From Gammaproteobacteria bacterium (GTDB lineage: Bacteria; Pseudomonadota; Gammaproteobacteria; SZUA-140), in contig JADJWH010000005.1 in NCBI GenBank assembly GCA_016716465.1, positions 1-64,000 of the forward strand: DNA of 64,000 bases. The letters run 5' to 3'. The position numbers and the translations under genes were made by a program. Positions 8,686-15,760 of this stretch are shown in pieces (position 1 is the stretch's first letter; every line of letters begins with the position of its first letter). Under the pieces are notes generated by a model. The model searched no databases. It had not been told where the DNA came from and saw nothing but the letters and a program-made list of their open reading frames with translations.

Positions 8686-9786
8686 ATGCCTTTCATCAAT
8701 GACATGCTGGCGGAGTTGAATCGGGAGCGGGCGTGCGCCGCTGTCGCGCCCGAGCCGGTTCCGATCCCGCCCGCGGGTCCTGTATCTCGCTTCCAGTTCG
8801 TACCGCAGGAGGTCATGGCGCGTCTGCGCGCCCGCATCGTCGGGCAGGATGAGGCGCTGGCGATCATCGAATCGATGCTGAACCTGGTCAAGGCCGATCT
8901 CGGCGATCCGCGCCGTCCCCTGTACGTTGCACTGTTGCTGGGGCCCACCGGGGTGGGCAAGACGGAGATTATCCGCGTGCTCGCCGAGGCCATCCATGGC
9001 AGCGCTGATGCCTGCTGTCGCATCGACATGAATACACTCGCCCAGGATCATTACGCCGCCGCGATCACGGGCGCCCCTCCCGGCTATGTGGGCAGTCGCG
9101 AAGGGACGACGCTGCTCGATCTCGACCTGATCCAGGGCAGCTTCGGGCGGCCTGGTATCGTCCTCTTCGACGAGATCGAGAAGGCGGGCAAGGAGGTGAT
9201 CCGGGCGCTGCTCAATGTTTTCGATCATGGGCGTCTGACCCTGACTTCAGGCGCCCGGACCATCGACTTTCGCAACACCCTGGTATTCATGACGAGCAAC
9301 CTCGCTGCGCGCGCGATCCAGCGCTATGAAGATGGGTTACGGCGGGGCTGGCGCCGGTTGCTGCCTGTTTCCGGTCAGGTCCGCCGCCGTCGCCTGCAGA
9401 GAATCATGGAGGCGGCACTGCACCGTAGTTTTGATCCCGAGTTCATCAATCGTATCGATCGTGTGGTGCTGTTCAACAGCCTGGATCCGGAGACCTACGA
9501 CGCGCTCATCGAGCTGGAGCTCGGCCGCCTCAACAATCGCCTGACACGTTCCGGCTGGACGGTCGCGCTCGATCCAGTCGCGCGTGCCTGGCTTGCGCGG
9601 CGGGGATACGACCGCCGTTTCGGCGCCCGTGCGGTCTCAAGGACCTTCCGGCATGAAGTAACCGCCCCGCTGGCGGAGGCCATGGTACGATCCACGCTCC
9701 AGCCTGTCGGAGGGGCCGGACGTGTCCTGGTCGGGCGGCTCGAATCGGGCTGCATCCGTTTCCATTCCGACGTCGAACCTTCTTAG
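8686..9786 (+). CDS. amiB: AAA+ ATPase AmiB (ClpA/ClpB second-domain type)
   Basis: A 366-residue ATPase with Walker A GPTGVGKT at 86-93, Walker B IVLFDEIEK at about 158-166, a sensor-1 TSN and a C-terminal sensor-2 RFGARAVSR. It matches the second AAA+ module plus small domain of Clp/Hsp100 proteins without the first module. In Pseudomonas aeruginosa amiB follows amiE directly and encodes an ATPase of this kind and size; its chaperone role is not settled. Here it starts 49 bases after amiE. amiC, amiR and amiS of the Pseudomonas operon are absent, so regulation must differ. Confidence 0.88.
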   Translation: MPFINDMLAELNRERACAAVAPEPVPIPPAGPVSRFQFVPQEVMARLRARIVGQDEALAIIESMLNLVKADLGDPRRPLYVALLLGPTGVGKTEIIRVLAEAIHGSADACCRIDMNTLAQDHYAAAITGAPPGYVGSREGTTLLDLDLIQGSFGRPGIVLFDEIEKAGKEVIRALLNVFDHGRLTLTSGARTIDFRNTLVFMTSNLAARAIQRYEDGLRRGWRRLLPVSGQVRRRRLQRIMEAALHRSFDPEFINRIDRVVLFNSLDPETYDALIELELGRLNNRLTRSGWTVALDPVARAWLARRGYDRRFGARAVSRTFRHEVTAPLAEAMVRSTLQPVGGAGRVLVGRLESGCIRFHSDVEPS

Positions 9787-9903
9787 CCCCCCGTCGTTCC
9801 GTGCCGGTCGCGGTGCGCCAGTCCAGCGGGTGGGCTTATGTTTGTCGGCCGAACTCCGATACAGGAACTAATCCCCTTCAGGTGCTCCTTTTGGGAGGCG
9901 AAG

Positions 9904-10110
9904 ATGAGATTTCATCGGTATTTTTTCCCGGCGGCCTGTCTGCTGGTTTTGTCCGCCTGCTCGGGGGGTGGCGAGCCGGCGAACGACGGGTCGAGTGACC
10001 ATGCCTGGAAGACACAGGAAAACGCCTACAGAAAGGCGCAGGCGGTGGCTCCGATGCTGGATGAAACGGACCGGCGCCAGCGTGAACTGATGGAGGAACA
10101 GGGCGGCTAG
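9904..10110 (+). CDS. Small putative lipoprotein
   Basis: A 68-residue protein with a basic start (MRFHRYFF), a hydrophobic core and the lipobox LSAC at about residues 15-18, so it is probably cleaved and acylated. The mature part is Gly/Ser-rich next to the Cys and then a charged helix ending in METxR-like QRELMEEQGG. TGGGAGGCGAAG just before ATG 9904 is a good ribosome site; the longer frame from 9838 lacks one. The C-terminal part resembles short entericidin- or DUF-type lipoproteins only in general form. Function unknown. Confidence 0.75.
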   Translation: MRFHRYFFPAACLLVLSACSGGGEPANDGSSDHAWKTQENAYRKAQAVAPMLDETDRRQRELMEEQGG

Positions 10111-10311
10111 GGGGCCGATCTTTCATTCCATCCACAGATCGTTGTCGATACGGGTCTCGTGGATCGCGTATGATATATCCGTCGTCGATTCACGCGGAAC
10201 TTCCCCTTCCGCGGTGGCGTCTTAGGGGAAAGCATAATCAGGCCGCATCCCGCGATTCAGGCGCACGGTTTCTTCTCGTTTCACGCCGGCCGTTATTACA
10301 GGGCAGTATTC

Positions 10312-10950
10312 ATGCATTGGAAACGGTATTGTTGGATGATCCTGGGGCTGTGCGCACTGCTGCCGGCCTTTTCGCTTACCGCTCACGCCGAAGAGACTGG
10401 CTGGTATGTCGGTGCCGATGCAGGTATCGGCATGGTCGATCTGGATGAGGCCTTCTGGACCGACAGCTCGATCACTGGCGCCAGTATCGATAAATCCGGT
10501 CCGGCGTTTCACCTGTACGCGGGTTACCGCCTGCATCGGTATGTCGCCCTCGAGGTGGGTTACCTGAGTTTCGCCGATACGGTGTTCAGCGGAAATTCCA
10601 ACGGCGCCGGCTCCATCTGGACCGCGGGTCCGGTCGAGGGTCGCACCGAGATCCGGGGCTTGACGATACAGGGTCTCGGGCTGCTGCCACTGGACCGTCT
10701 GAATTTGACCCTCTTTGTTAAGGGTGGTTTCTTCATGTGGGACTCGCGGATCGTGTACAGCGCCACGATCAATGACATCAATCGTTTCAACGATGACGGT
10801 GGGTCACTGATCGGGGGCGCAGGGGCCGAGTTGAAGGTGTGGCGGGACTGGCGCCTCCGGGGCGGGGTGGAACTTACCGCGGCCGGGCTGGCGAACCGCG
10901 AGATCGTTACTGCGGCGACCGCGACGATCGGCGTGATGCATCCGCTTTAA
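10312..10950 (+). CDS. Outer-membrane beta-barrel protein of OmpA-like/OmpW-like type
   Basis: A 212-residue protein with a signal peptide ending at THAE-like AHAEE (about residue 24). The mature part begins GWYVGADAGIGMV and contains alternating hydrophobic strands with aromatic residues, including FHLYAGYRLHRYVALEVGYLSF, which is the pattern of an eight-stranded porin-like barrel. The last residues do not end in Phe but in HPL, which is unusual for barrel assembly signals. No partner genes are nearby other than rubredoxin 15 bases downstream. The physiological role cannot be named. Confidence 0.78.
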   Translation: MHWKRYCWMILGLCALLPAFSLTAHAEETGWYVGADAGIGMVDLDEAFWTDSSITGASIDKSGPAFHLYAGYRLHRYVALEVGYLSFADTVFSGNSNGAGSIWTAGPVEGRTEIRGLTIQGLGLLPLDRLNLTLFVKGGFFMWDSRIVYSATINDINRFNDDGGSLIGGAGAELKVWRDWRLRGGVELTAAGLANREIVTAATATIGVMHPL

Positions 10951-10965
10951 TCGAGCCGGCTGAGC

Positions 10966-11130
10966 ATGAAGAAATACATGTGCGTCATCTGCGGTTTTAT
11001 CTATGACGAGGCGTTGGGGCTGCCCGAACACGGGATCAGCCCCGGCACGCTTTGGAAGGATGTGCCTCTGACCTGGCGCTGCCCCGACTGTGGTGCGGGC
11101 AAGGAGGATTTTGAGATGATCGAGATCTGA
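10966..11130 (+). CDS. rubA: Rubredoxin
   Basis: A 54-residue reading frame, too short for most gene finders. Translation starts [18 protein letters not shown] and contains CVICG at residues 6-10 and CPDCG at 39-43, the four Cys ligands of a single Fe(SCys)4 centre. Trp30 and the PLTWRCP segment match classical rubredoxins. It would carry single electrons in the cytoplasm, for example to alkane hydroxylases, rubrerythrin or oxygen-scavenging enzymes, but no such partner is in the window. GGCTGAGC before the ATG is a weak ribosome site; the gene is 15 bases after the beta-barrel gene and may be co-transcribed. Confidence 0.95.
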   Translation: MKKYMCVICGFIYDEALGLPEHGISPGTLWKDVPLTWRCPDCGAGKEDFEMIEI

Positions 11131-11216
11131 ACGCGCTATAAAGTCCAGTCGCACACGCTTTCCCCACCCACTCTGTTTTTACTGCGTCGTTCCATACCGT
11201 CGGTCGCAAGCGTCAC

Positions 11217-11246
11217 AAATAAAAAAGGGAGCGCATTCGCGCTCCC
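11217..11246 (-). terminator. Intrinsic terminator of the candidate small RNA
   Basis: On the minus strand GGGAGCGCGAATGCGCTCCC forms a perfect 8-base-pair stem with a four-base loop and is followed directly by TTTTTTATTT. This is a textbook Rho-independent terminator. The nearest annotated minus-strand gene upstream (cytochrome c) already has its own terminator at 11441-11476, so this one implies another transcript. Confidence 0.85.
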
Positions 11247-11328
11247 GAGACACGCGCTGTGAGGAGGGTCATACGCGTGGTTGGTTGAGATGTTGGCCGG
11301 GCGCCGGGACCCATGTCCGACCGCATGG
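11221..11328 (-). ncRNA. Candidate Fur-regulated small RNA
   Basis: Predicted RNA of about 105 nucleotides, from a start near 11327 to the T-run at 11221-11226. Support seen in the sequence: a -10/-35 pair with 17-base spacing, a Fur-like box over the -35, and a strong terminator. Inside, CACGCG and CGCGTG (11251-11256, 11274-11279) form a stem whose 17-base loop shows CCCTCCTCAC, complementary to Shine-Dalgarno sequences. A 7-base match exists to the start region of the neighbouring cytochrome c mRNA (AGGAGGG, 11843-11849). By analogy with RyhB and PrrF, an RNA made under iron shortage could shut off iron proteins. This is inference; no family match is claimed. Confidence 0.5.
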
Positions 11329-11333
11329 AAGGC

Positions 11334-11362
11334 AGTATATCCAGCACAGGCCATAAATGCAA
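11334..11362 (-). promoter_or_regulatory. Sigma-70 type promoter of the candidate small RNA
   Basis: Minus-strand TTGCAT (11357-11362) and TATACT (11334-11339) are separated by 17 bases. The -10 matches the consensus at 5 of 6 positions, the -35 at 3 of 6. The expected start is near 11327. Confidence 0.5.
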
Positions 11363-11376
11363 ATAATTCTCATTTA
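11356..11376 (-). promoter_or_regulatory. Fur box
   Basis: On the minus strand TGAGAATTATTTGCA (11358-11372) fits the 7-1-7 Fur pattern TGATAAT-N-ATTATCA with 6 of 7 bases in the first half and 5 of 7 in the second. It overlaps the -35 of the promoter, where Fur with iron would block transcription. Confidence 0.55.
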
Positions 11377-11379
11377 TTA

Positions 11380-11419
11380 AAATCCCGCCCCTGTTCGGGG
11401 TGGCCGGGCAGCGGGATTT
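11380..11419. repeat. Inverted repeat between sRNA promoter and cytochrome c terminator
   Basis: AAATCCCGC (11380-11388) and GCGGGATTT (11411-11419) are perfect inverted copies around a GC-rich interior that can itself form CCCC/GGGG pairing. The minus-strand copy is followed by TTTTAAT-like sequence, so it could act as a second terminator behind the cytochrome gene. No protein is known to bind it. Confidence 0.55.
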
Positions 11420-11440
11420 AACGTGTCGGCAGTGGGCGGG

Positions 11441-11476
11441 GAAAAAAGAAAAGCCGGCCCGTCAGGGCCGGCTTTT
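11441..11476 (-). terminator. Intrinsic terminator of the cytochrome c gene
   Basis: GCCGGCCC (11453-11460) and GGGCCGGC (11465-11472) form an 8-base-pair stem with a four-base loop. On the minus strand it is followed by TTTTCTTTTTTC. It lies 25 bases after the cytochrome c stop. The plus strand also has TTTT after the stem, so it may work both ways. Confidence 0.85.
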
Positions 11477-11500
11477 ACAGGTACAACGATGGCCGAATGA

Positions 11501-11833
11501 TTACAGGCCGAGGATGAAGTCCACCAGCGTGCCGATATCGGCATCAGAGACGCGGGGCGAGTAGGGGGGCATCGGAACGCCGCCTGTGACCTCGGTCCAG
11601 TTGCCCTTGCCGCCGGCCTTCACCTTGTCGACCAGGTGGCCCTTCGCACTAGCGTCGCCCTTGTATTTCTTGGCGACATCCGCCCAAGCCGGACCCACGA
11701 CCTTCTTGTCGATCGCGTGGCAAGCGGTGCAGCCACTCGAAGCGGCCAGCGGCGGCATATCAGCAGCCATGACTTGGCTTGCACCCAGGGTCAAGGCGGC
11801 GGCAGCCGTCAGATTCAACCAACGTGATTTCAT
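11501..11833 (-). CDS. Periplasmic cytochrome c-551/c-552 type (class I)
   Basis: A 110-residue monohaem cytochrome. A signal peptide with the site VMAAD (about residue 23-24) sends it to the periplasm. CTACH at about 35-39 binds haem covalently and the Met in GGVPMPPYSP is the sixth ligand, as in the c-551/c8 family (NirM-like). Its size after cleavage is about 86 residues, normal for the family. Such proteins carry electrons to terminal oxidases or nitrite reductase. AAGGAGGG (11843-11850) seven bases before the ATG is an almost perfect ribosome site and a possible small-RNA target. Confidence 0.93.
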   Translation of the reverse strand: MKSRWLNLTAAAALTLGASQVMAADMPPLAASSGCTACHAIDKKVVGPAWADVAKKYKGDASAKGHLVDKVKAGGKGNWTEVTGGVPMPPYSPRVSDADIGTLVDFILGL

Positions 11834-12229
11834 GATAATACTCCCTCCTTACGGACGTGTCTTCGTTGTAGTGATCTTACAAGGAGCCCGCAGTGCATTG
11901 TTCACGGCTGCGATGCGATTCGGAATTCAGTCGAATATGCTGGCCGAACTCGAATATTATTGTTTGCCTTAAAATTGGCGGTTAATTATGCCGATGTTCT
12001 TTTTTGCCTGTCAAGCCGCAGGATGAAGAGAATCGGGAAATTGAATCAGCGAGTTAAGTGATGGCAAGCCTTGGGGTGAACCTGGGCGGGAAGGAAGCCC
12101 GCCGCCAGCGATCTTGGCGGGGGCAGAATCGATGACAAAGAAAAAACCGCCACCGTCTGCTGCTCCGGTGTTACGGTCCCCGCCGAGATGATCAGCGGGG
12201 GGGATGATGGCGGACGTGCTGCGGATATT
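11834..12229. other. Intergenic region upstream of cytochrome c with tandem hairpins
   Basis: The 396 bases split into an AT-rich part (11834-12060), expected to hold the cytochrome c promoter on the minus strand, and a GC-rich part with inverted repeats. GGCGGG/CCCGCC (12085-12090, 12098-12103) and CCGCCA/TGGCGG (12102-12107, 12115-12120) share two bases, so the two hairpins compete. A terminator-like hairpin with a T-run follows at 12141-12176. No open frame with gene-like features is present. Confidence 0.55.
12141..12176 (-). terminator. Probable terminator of the 12230-12463 gene
   Basis: On the minus strand CACCG and CGGTG pair around a 10-base loop, extended by ACCG/CGGT with a small internal bulge, and the stem is followed by TTTTTTC. 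It stands 54 bases past the stop codon of the small hypothetical gene. Confidence 0.55.
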
Positions 12230-12463
12230 TCAGCGGTGCAGCTCTTCGTTACCGCCCTGGCGGCGCGCGGCCCTGTACAGGTGGATCTCCAGATCGAGCG
12301 AGCACCAGTCGCTGTATCCGATGATCTTGCGCTTCCCGTTCAGGTACTCGATCACCACTCTGGCAGGACGGCCGGAAGAGTAGCCGACGGCCCACACCTT
12401 GATCAGTTGGCCCGTCATGTTCATATACCAGTTGCCGACCACCGCTTTCTGCTTCACTGACAT
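12230..12463 (-). CDS. Small hypothetical protein
   Basis: A 77-residue basic protein starting MSVKQKAVVGNWYMN. GAGAGGA lies about 8 bases before ATG 12463, which is why this start is preferred over the in-frame ATG at 12487. The sequence shows short beta-strand-like stretches (GQLIKVWAVGY, RVVIEYLNGKRKIIGY) and no membrane segment or signal peptide. It stands alone between nrdJb and the cytochrome region, with an AT-rich upstream stretch and its own likely terminator. I do not recognise the family; an RNA- or DNA-binding small beta-barrel is possible but unsupported. Confidence 0.65.
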   Translation of the reverse strand: MSVKQKAVVGNWYMNMTGQLIKVWAVGYSSGRPARVVIEYLNGKRKIIGYSDWCSLDLEIHLYRAARRQGGNEELHR

Positions 12464-12625
12464 ATATATTTCCTCTCTCGGGTACATATATTTATGTTAT
12501 GTACGGATACGGAGTATAACACAGTCAGGAAATTGCCAAATGGAACATAAGCTTAATACCGTAGAAACAATTGCTTACCGCGCCGTGTGATCAGGCGGGG
12601 CCGGAATGATGCCCGGCCGCCCCGG

Positions 12626-13345
12626 TCAACCGCATTTGGAGTCACCGCAATTCAGGCAGGTCAGGCACCCGTCCATCTGGATCATTGCCTTGGTATGGCA
12701 CTTGGCACAGAGCTGTGCCCCCTCGGGGAAGGCGCCGGCGGACTCGTCGGCCTTCTGACCCGGTGCCTGATCGTATTCACGCCGTTTTGCCTCGACGAAC
12801 TGCTTCTGATGCTCGTCCAGCCGCTCACCCTTGATCAATCCGATGAAGCGCAGGTGGTTCTCGATGACGTCGCCGATCTCGGCGACCAGCGAGGGCATGA
12901 ATTTCCCGCCGCGCTTGAAATAGCCGCCCCGCGGATCGAACACGGAATGCAGTTCCTCCACCAGGAAAGTGACATCACCGCCCTTGCGGAAAACGGCGGA
13001 AATGATGCGGGTAAGCGCCACGATCCACTGGAAGTGGTCCATGTTCTTCGAGTTGATGAAGATCTCGAACGGACGCCGCAGTTCATGCTCCGTGTCCGGG
13101 TTCAGCACGATGTCGTTGATCGTCACATAAAGCGCATGCTCGGTAAGCGGCGTCTTGACCTTGTAGGTCGAGCCGAGCAGCATGTCCGGCCGCTCGAGCT
13201 TCTCGTGCATGTGAATGATGTTCGAGGTCTTGGTGTTCTCCTCCGACTCCGCCTCGTCCTTGGCCACCTCGTAGCCGATGATCTTGTTTTCAATCTTTAT
13301 TGCCATGTCCGGGGTTTCTCCGTGCAGAATGTCGTCATCCGTCAA
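12626..13345 (-). CDS. nrdJb: Class II ribonucleotide reductase, C-terminal subunit NrdJb
   Basis: A 239-residue protein that supplies the C-terminal part of a coenzyme-B12-dependent ribonucleotide reductase that is encoded as two genes in Pseudomonas and relatives. The body carries the TSCPD-like region; the end has CAKCHTKA and CLTCLNCGDSKCG, a Cys-rich tail able to bind zinc and pass reducing equivalents to the active site. The ATG at 13345 overlaps the nrdJa stop (ATGA), which favours coupled translation. An alternative start at 13306 (MAIKIENKIIGYEV), with GGAG upstream, matches the usual homologue start, so the first 13 residues are uncertain. Confidence 0.93.
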   Translation of the reverse strand: MTDDDILHGETPDMAIKIENKIIGYEVAKDEAESEENTKTSNIIHMHEKLERPDMLLGSTYKVKTPLTEHALYVTINDIVLNPDTEHELRRPFEIFINSKNMDHFQWIVALTRIISAVFRKGGDVTFLVEELHSVFDPRGGYFKRGGKFMPSLVAEIGDVIENHLRFIGLIKGERLDEHQKQFVEAKRREYDQAPGQKADESAGAFPEGAQLCAKCHTKAMIQMDGCLTCLNCGDSKCG

Positions 13346-15495
13346 TACTTGCCGTAGTAGCCTTCCTTGAGGGCATCGTACAGATTTGCGGCGGAATGGG
13401 TTTCGCCGTCGTACTCGATCTCCTCGTTGCCTTTCGCCTCTACAGTCGTGCCGTCCTGCAGCTTGAAGCGGTAGAGGGTGTTCGCGAGATCCTTTTCCTT
13501 GACCAGCACGCCCTGGAACGCCTCCGGGTTGAAGCGGAAGGTGGTGCAGCCCTTGAGTCCCTGTTCATAGGCGTAGAAATAGATGTCCTTGAATTTCTCG
13601 TAGTCGTAGTCGCTCGGGACGTTGGCCGTCTTCGAGATCGAGGAGTCGACCCATTTCTGCGCGGCGGCCTGAACGTCGACGTGTTCCTTAGGCGTGATAT
13701 TGTCGGCTGAAACGAAATATTCCGGCAGGCGCTCCCCTTCCTTCTCGGAGTCCGGTACGGCCTTGGGGTTGATCAGCTCGCGGTAGGCGAGCAGCTCGAA
13801 GGAGTAGACGTCGACTTTCTCCTTCGTCTTCCGTCCCTCGCGGATGACGTTGCGGAAGTAATGGTGGGCGAAGCTGGGCTCGATGCCGTTGCTCGCGTTG
13901 TTGGCCAGCGACAGCGAGATCGTGCCGGTGGGCGCGATCGAGGTATGGTGGGTGAAGCGCGCGCCGATGTCGGCCAGACGGTCGACCAGTTCGGGCGCGA
14001 CCTCGGCGATGCGCTGCATGTAGCGGCTGTAGCGGGCGTGCAGGATCTTGCCCTTGACGCGGTCACCGAGCTTATAGCCGTCGCGCGCCATTTCGGGCCG
14101 TTTGCGCAGCATTTCCGCGGTGATCGAGAATTCCTGCTCCAGGATCGGGGCCGGTCCCTTCTCGATGGCGAGGTCCAGCGCGGTTTCCCAGCCCACCAGC
14201 GCCATCTCGCGCGTCACGCGCTCGGTGAATTCGAGCGCGTCCCTGGCGCCGTACTTCATGCGCAGCATGGTGAGGGTGGAACCCAGCCCGAGATAGCCCA
14301 TGCCGTGACGGCGCTTGTTCCGGATCTCGTCACGCTGTTGTTCGAGCGGCAGGCCGTTGATCTCGACTACGTTGTCGAGCATGCGGGTGAAGATCGCGAC
14401 CGCCTTGCGATAGTTGTCCCAGTCGAAGTAGGCACGATCGGAAAAGGGGTTGTGCACGAACTTGGTCAGATTGATCGATCCCAGCAGGCAGGAGCCGTAG
14501 GGCGGCAATGGCTGTTCGCCACAGGGATTGGTGGCGCGGATGTTCTCGCAGAACCAGTTGTTGTTCATCTCGTTGACCTTGTCGATCAGGATGAAGCCGG
14601 GTTCGGCGTAGTCGTAGGTGGAGGTCATGATCAGATTCCACAGGTGCCGCGCCTTGATCGTGCGCTCGATCTTGCACGCCACCAGCCCCGACTCGTTGGT
14701 GATGTAGCCTTCCCTGGTCGGCCACTCGCGCCATACCACCTGTTCCGGGTTGGCGAGATCGAGCTCACCGTGCTCGATCATCGCGGGCGAGGCCGGGAAT
14801 GCGAGCTGCCAGGCGCGGTCATGCCTGACCGCGTCCATGAATTCCTGGGTGATCAGCAGCGAGAGATTGAACTGGCGCAGACGGCCATCTTCGCGCTTGG
14901 CGCGGATGAAATTGATGACGTCCGGATGGCCGATGTCGAAGGTGCCCATCTGGGCGCCACGGCGACCGCCCGCCGAGGAGACCGTGAAGCACATCTTGTC
15001 GTAGATATCCATGAACGACAGCGGGCCGGAGGTGTAGGCACCGGCTCCGGAGACGTAGCCCCCGCGTGGCCGCAGGGTGGAAAATTCATAACCGATGCCG
15101 CAGCCGGCCTTCAGCGTGAGTCCGGCCTCATGCACCTTGCCGAGGATATTGTCCATCGAGTCCTGGATGGTGCCGGATACCGTGCAGTTGATGGTCGAGG
15201 TCGCCGGCTTGTGATCCAGCGCGCCGGCGTTGGAGACGATGCGCCCGGCCGGGATCGCGCCGTTACGCAGGGCCCACAGGAACTCTTCGTTCCACTGGTC
15301 GCGCTTTTCCTGCGTCTCTTCCGCGTCCGCCAGCGCGCGGGCGATGCGTTTATAGGTGTCATCGATGGTTTGGTCGAGCACGCGACCGCTTTTGCTCTTC
15401 AGGCGGTATTTTTTGTCCCAGATGTCGCGGGAAGCGGCTTGCAGCGGAATGTCGGAGGCGTCGGATGCGACCACGCGCAGGTGTACAGATTCCAT
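13342..15495 (-). CDS. nrdJa: Class II (adenosylcobalamin-dependent) ribonucleotide reductase, catalytic subunit NrdJa
   Basis: A 717-residue enzyme making deoxyribonucleotides with a radical from adenosylcobalamin, independent of oxygen. Active-site residues fall at the spacing of the Thermotoga class II enzyme: Cys104 in TINCTVSG, then Asn323, Cys325 (radical Cys) and Glu327 in NPCGEQ, and Cys336 in YGSCLLGS. The C-terminal redox tail is in NrdJb. AAGGAG lies 10 bases before the ATG. Two NrdR boxes and two DnaA boxes upstream imply control by NrdR and perhaps by replication initiator. No class I or III enzyme is in this window. Confidence 0.97.
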   Translation of the reverse strand: MESVHLRVVASDASDIPLQAASRDIWDKKYRLKSKSGRVLDQTIDDTYKRIARALADAEETQEKRDQWNEEFLWALRNGAIPAGRIVSNAGALDHKPATSTINCTVSGTIQDSMDNILGKVHEAGLTLKAGCGIGYEFSTLRPRGGYVSGAGAYTSGPLSFMDIYDKMCFTVSSAGGRRGAQMGTFDIGHPDVINFIRAKREDGRLRQFNLSLLITQEFMDAVRHDRAWQLAFPASPAMIEHGELDLANPEQVVWREWPTREGYITNESGLVACKIERTIKARHLWNLIMTSTYDYAEPGFILIDKVNEMNNNWFCENIRATNPCGEQPLPPYGSCLLGSINLTKFVHNPFSDRAYFDWDNYRKAVAIFTRMLDNVVEINGLPLEQQRDEIRNKRRHGMGYLGLGSTLTMLRMKYGARDALEFTERVTREMALVGWETALDLAIEKGPAPILEQEFSITAEMLRKRPEMARDGYKLGDRVKGKILHARYSRYMQRIAEVAPELVDRLADIGARFTHHTSIAPTGTISLSLANNASNGIEPSFAHHYFRNVIREGRKTKEKVDVYSFELLAYRELINPKAVPDSEKEGERLPEYFVSADNITPKEHVDVQAAAQKWVDSSISKTANVPSDYDYEKFKDIYFYAYEQGLKGCTTFRFNPEAFQGVLVKEKDLANTLYRFKLQDGTTVEAKGNEEIEYDGETHSAANLYDALKEGYYGKY

Positions 15496-15539
15496 CGTTG
15501 GTAATTCTCCTTATTGATCGTTATCGTTTTTTATGCGAC

Positions 15540-15581
15540 CCCATAAGCATCGACACAATATATTGTGTCGATGCTTATGGG
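15540..15581. repeat. 42-base perfect palindrome containing an NrdR box
   Basis: The sequence centred between 15560 and 15561 is a perfect palindrome of 21 bases per arm (arm ends CCCATAAGC / GCTTATGGG). The inner 16 bases are an NrdR box. Such a long perfect dyad exceeds what NrdR binding needs and could form a cruciform or an RNA hairpin in the nrdJa leader, 45 bases before the start codon. Confidence 0.9.
15553..15568. promoter_or_regulatory. NrdR box 1 (proximal to nrdJa)
   Basis: ACACAATATATTGTGT matches the NrdR consensus acaCwAtATaTwGtgt at every position. NrdR is the ATP/dATP-sensing repressor of ribonucleotide reductase genes. The box lies 58 bases upstream of the nrdJa start. Confidence 0.92.
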
Positions 15582-15744
15582 ACGGGATGTTTTAGTAAGC
15601 GGGATCAATAATCTCCATAAAAAAATATGGAAATAAAATAATTTATATATAAAACAAAATGATGATGCTTTATATCGGACATCAATTCGACCGAGATCCC
15701 GGTCTCGACGAATGAGGGTGAATGATGCTCCTTTCAGATTAGAA

Positions 15745-15760
15745 ACACAATATATTGTGT
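15745..15760. promoter_or_regulatory. NrdR box 2 (distal to nrdJa)
   Basis: A second exact ACACAATATATTGTGT, inside a 22-base palindrome (15742-15763). Its centre is 192 bases from that of box 1, much farther than the roughly 30 bases usual between paired NrdR boxes, which suggests DNA looping or two promoters. Confidence 0.92.

Larger units (their letters stand above)
11131..11500. other. Intergenic region rubA to cytochrome c with RNA-type signals
   Basis: The 370 bases carry no convincing protein gene. In order they hold a minus-strand terminator (11217-11246), a candidate small RNA, its promoter and Fur box (11334-11376), an inverted repeat (11380-11419) and the cytochrome c terminator (11441-11476). 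The 72-codon minus frame at 11136-11354 begins inside the promoter and runs through the terminator, so it is not called. Confidence 0.7.

Noticed and set aside
11136..11354. 72-codon minus-strand frame in the rubA-cytochrome gap
   Set aside because: Its start lies inside the -35/-10 promoter region and the frame passes through a strong terminator hairpin; a small RNA explains the signals better.
13861..15504. 547-codon open frame on the plus strand opposite nrdJa
   Set aside because: Antisense of nrdJa, whose active-site residues are all present. The product has no motif, and the frame ends inside the nrdJa control region.
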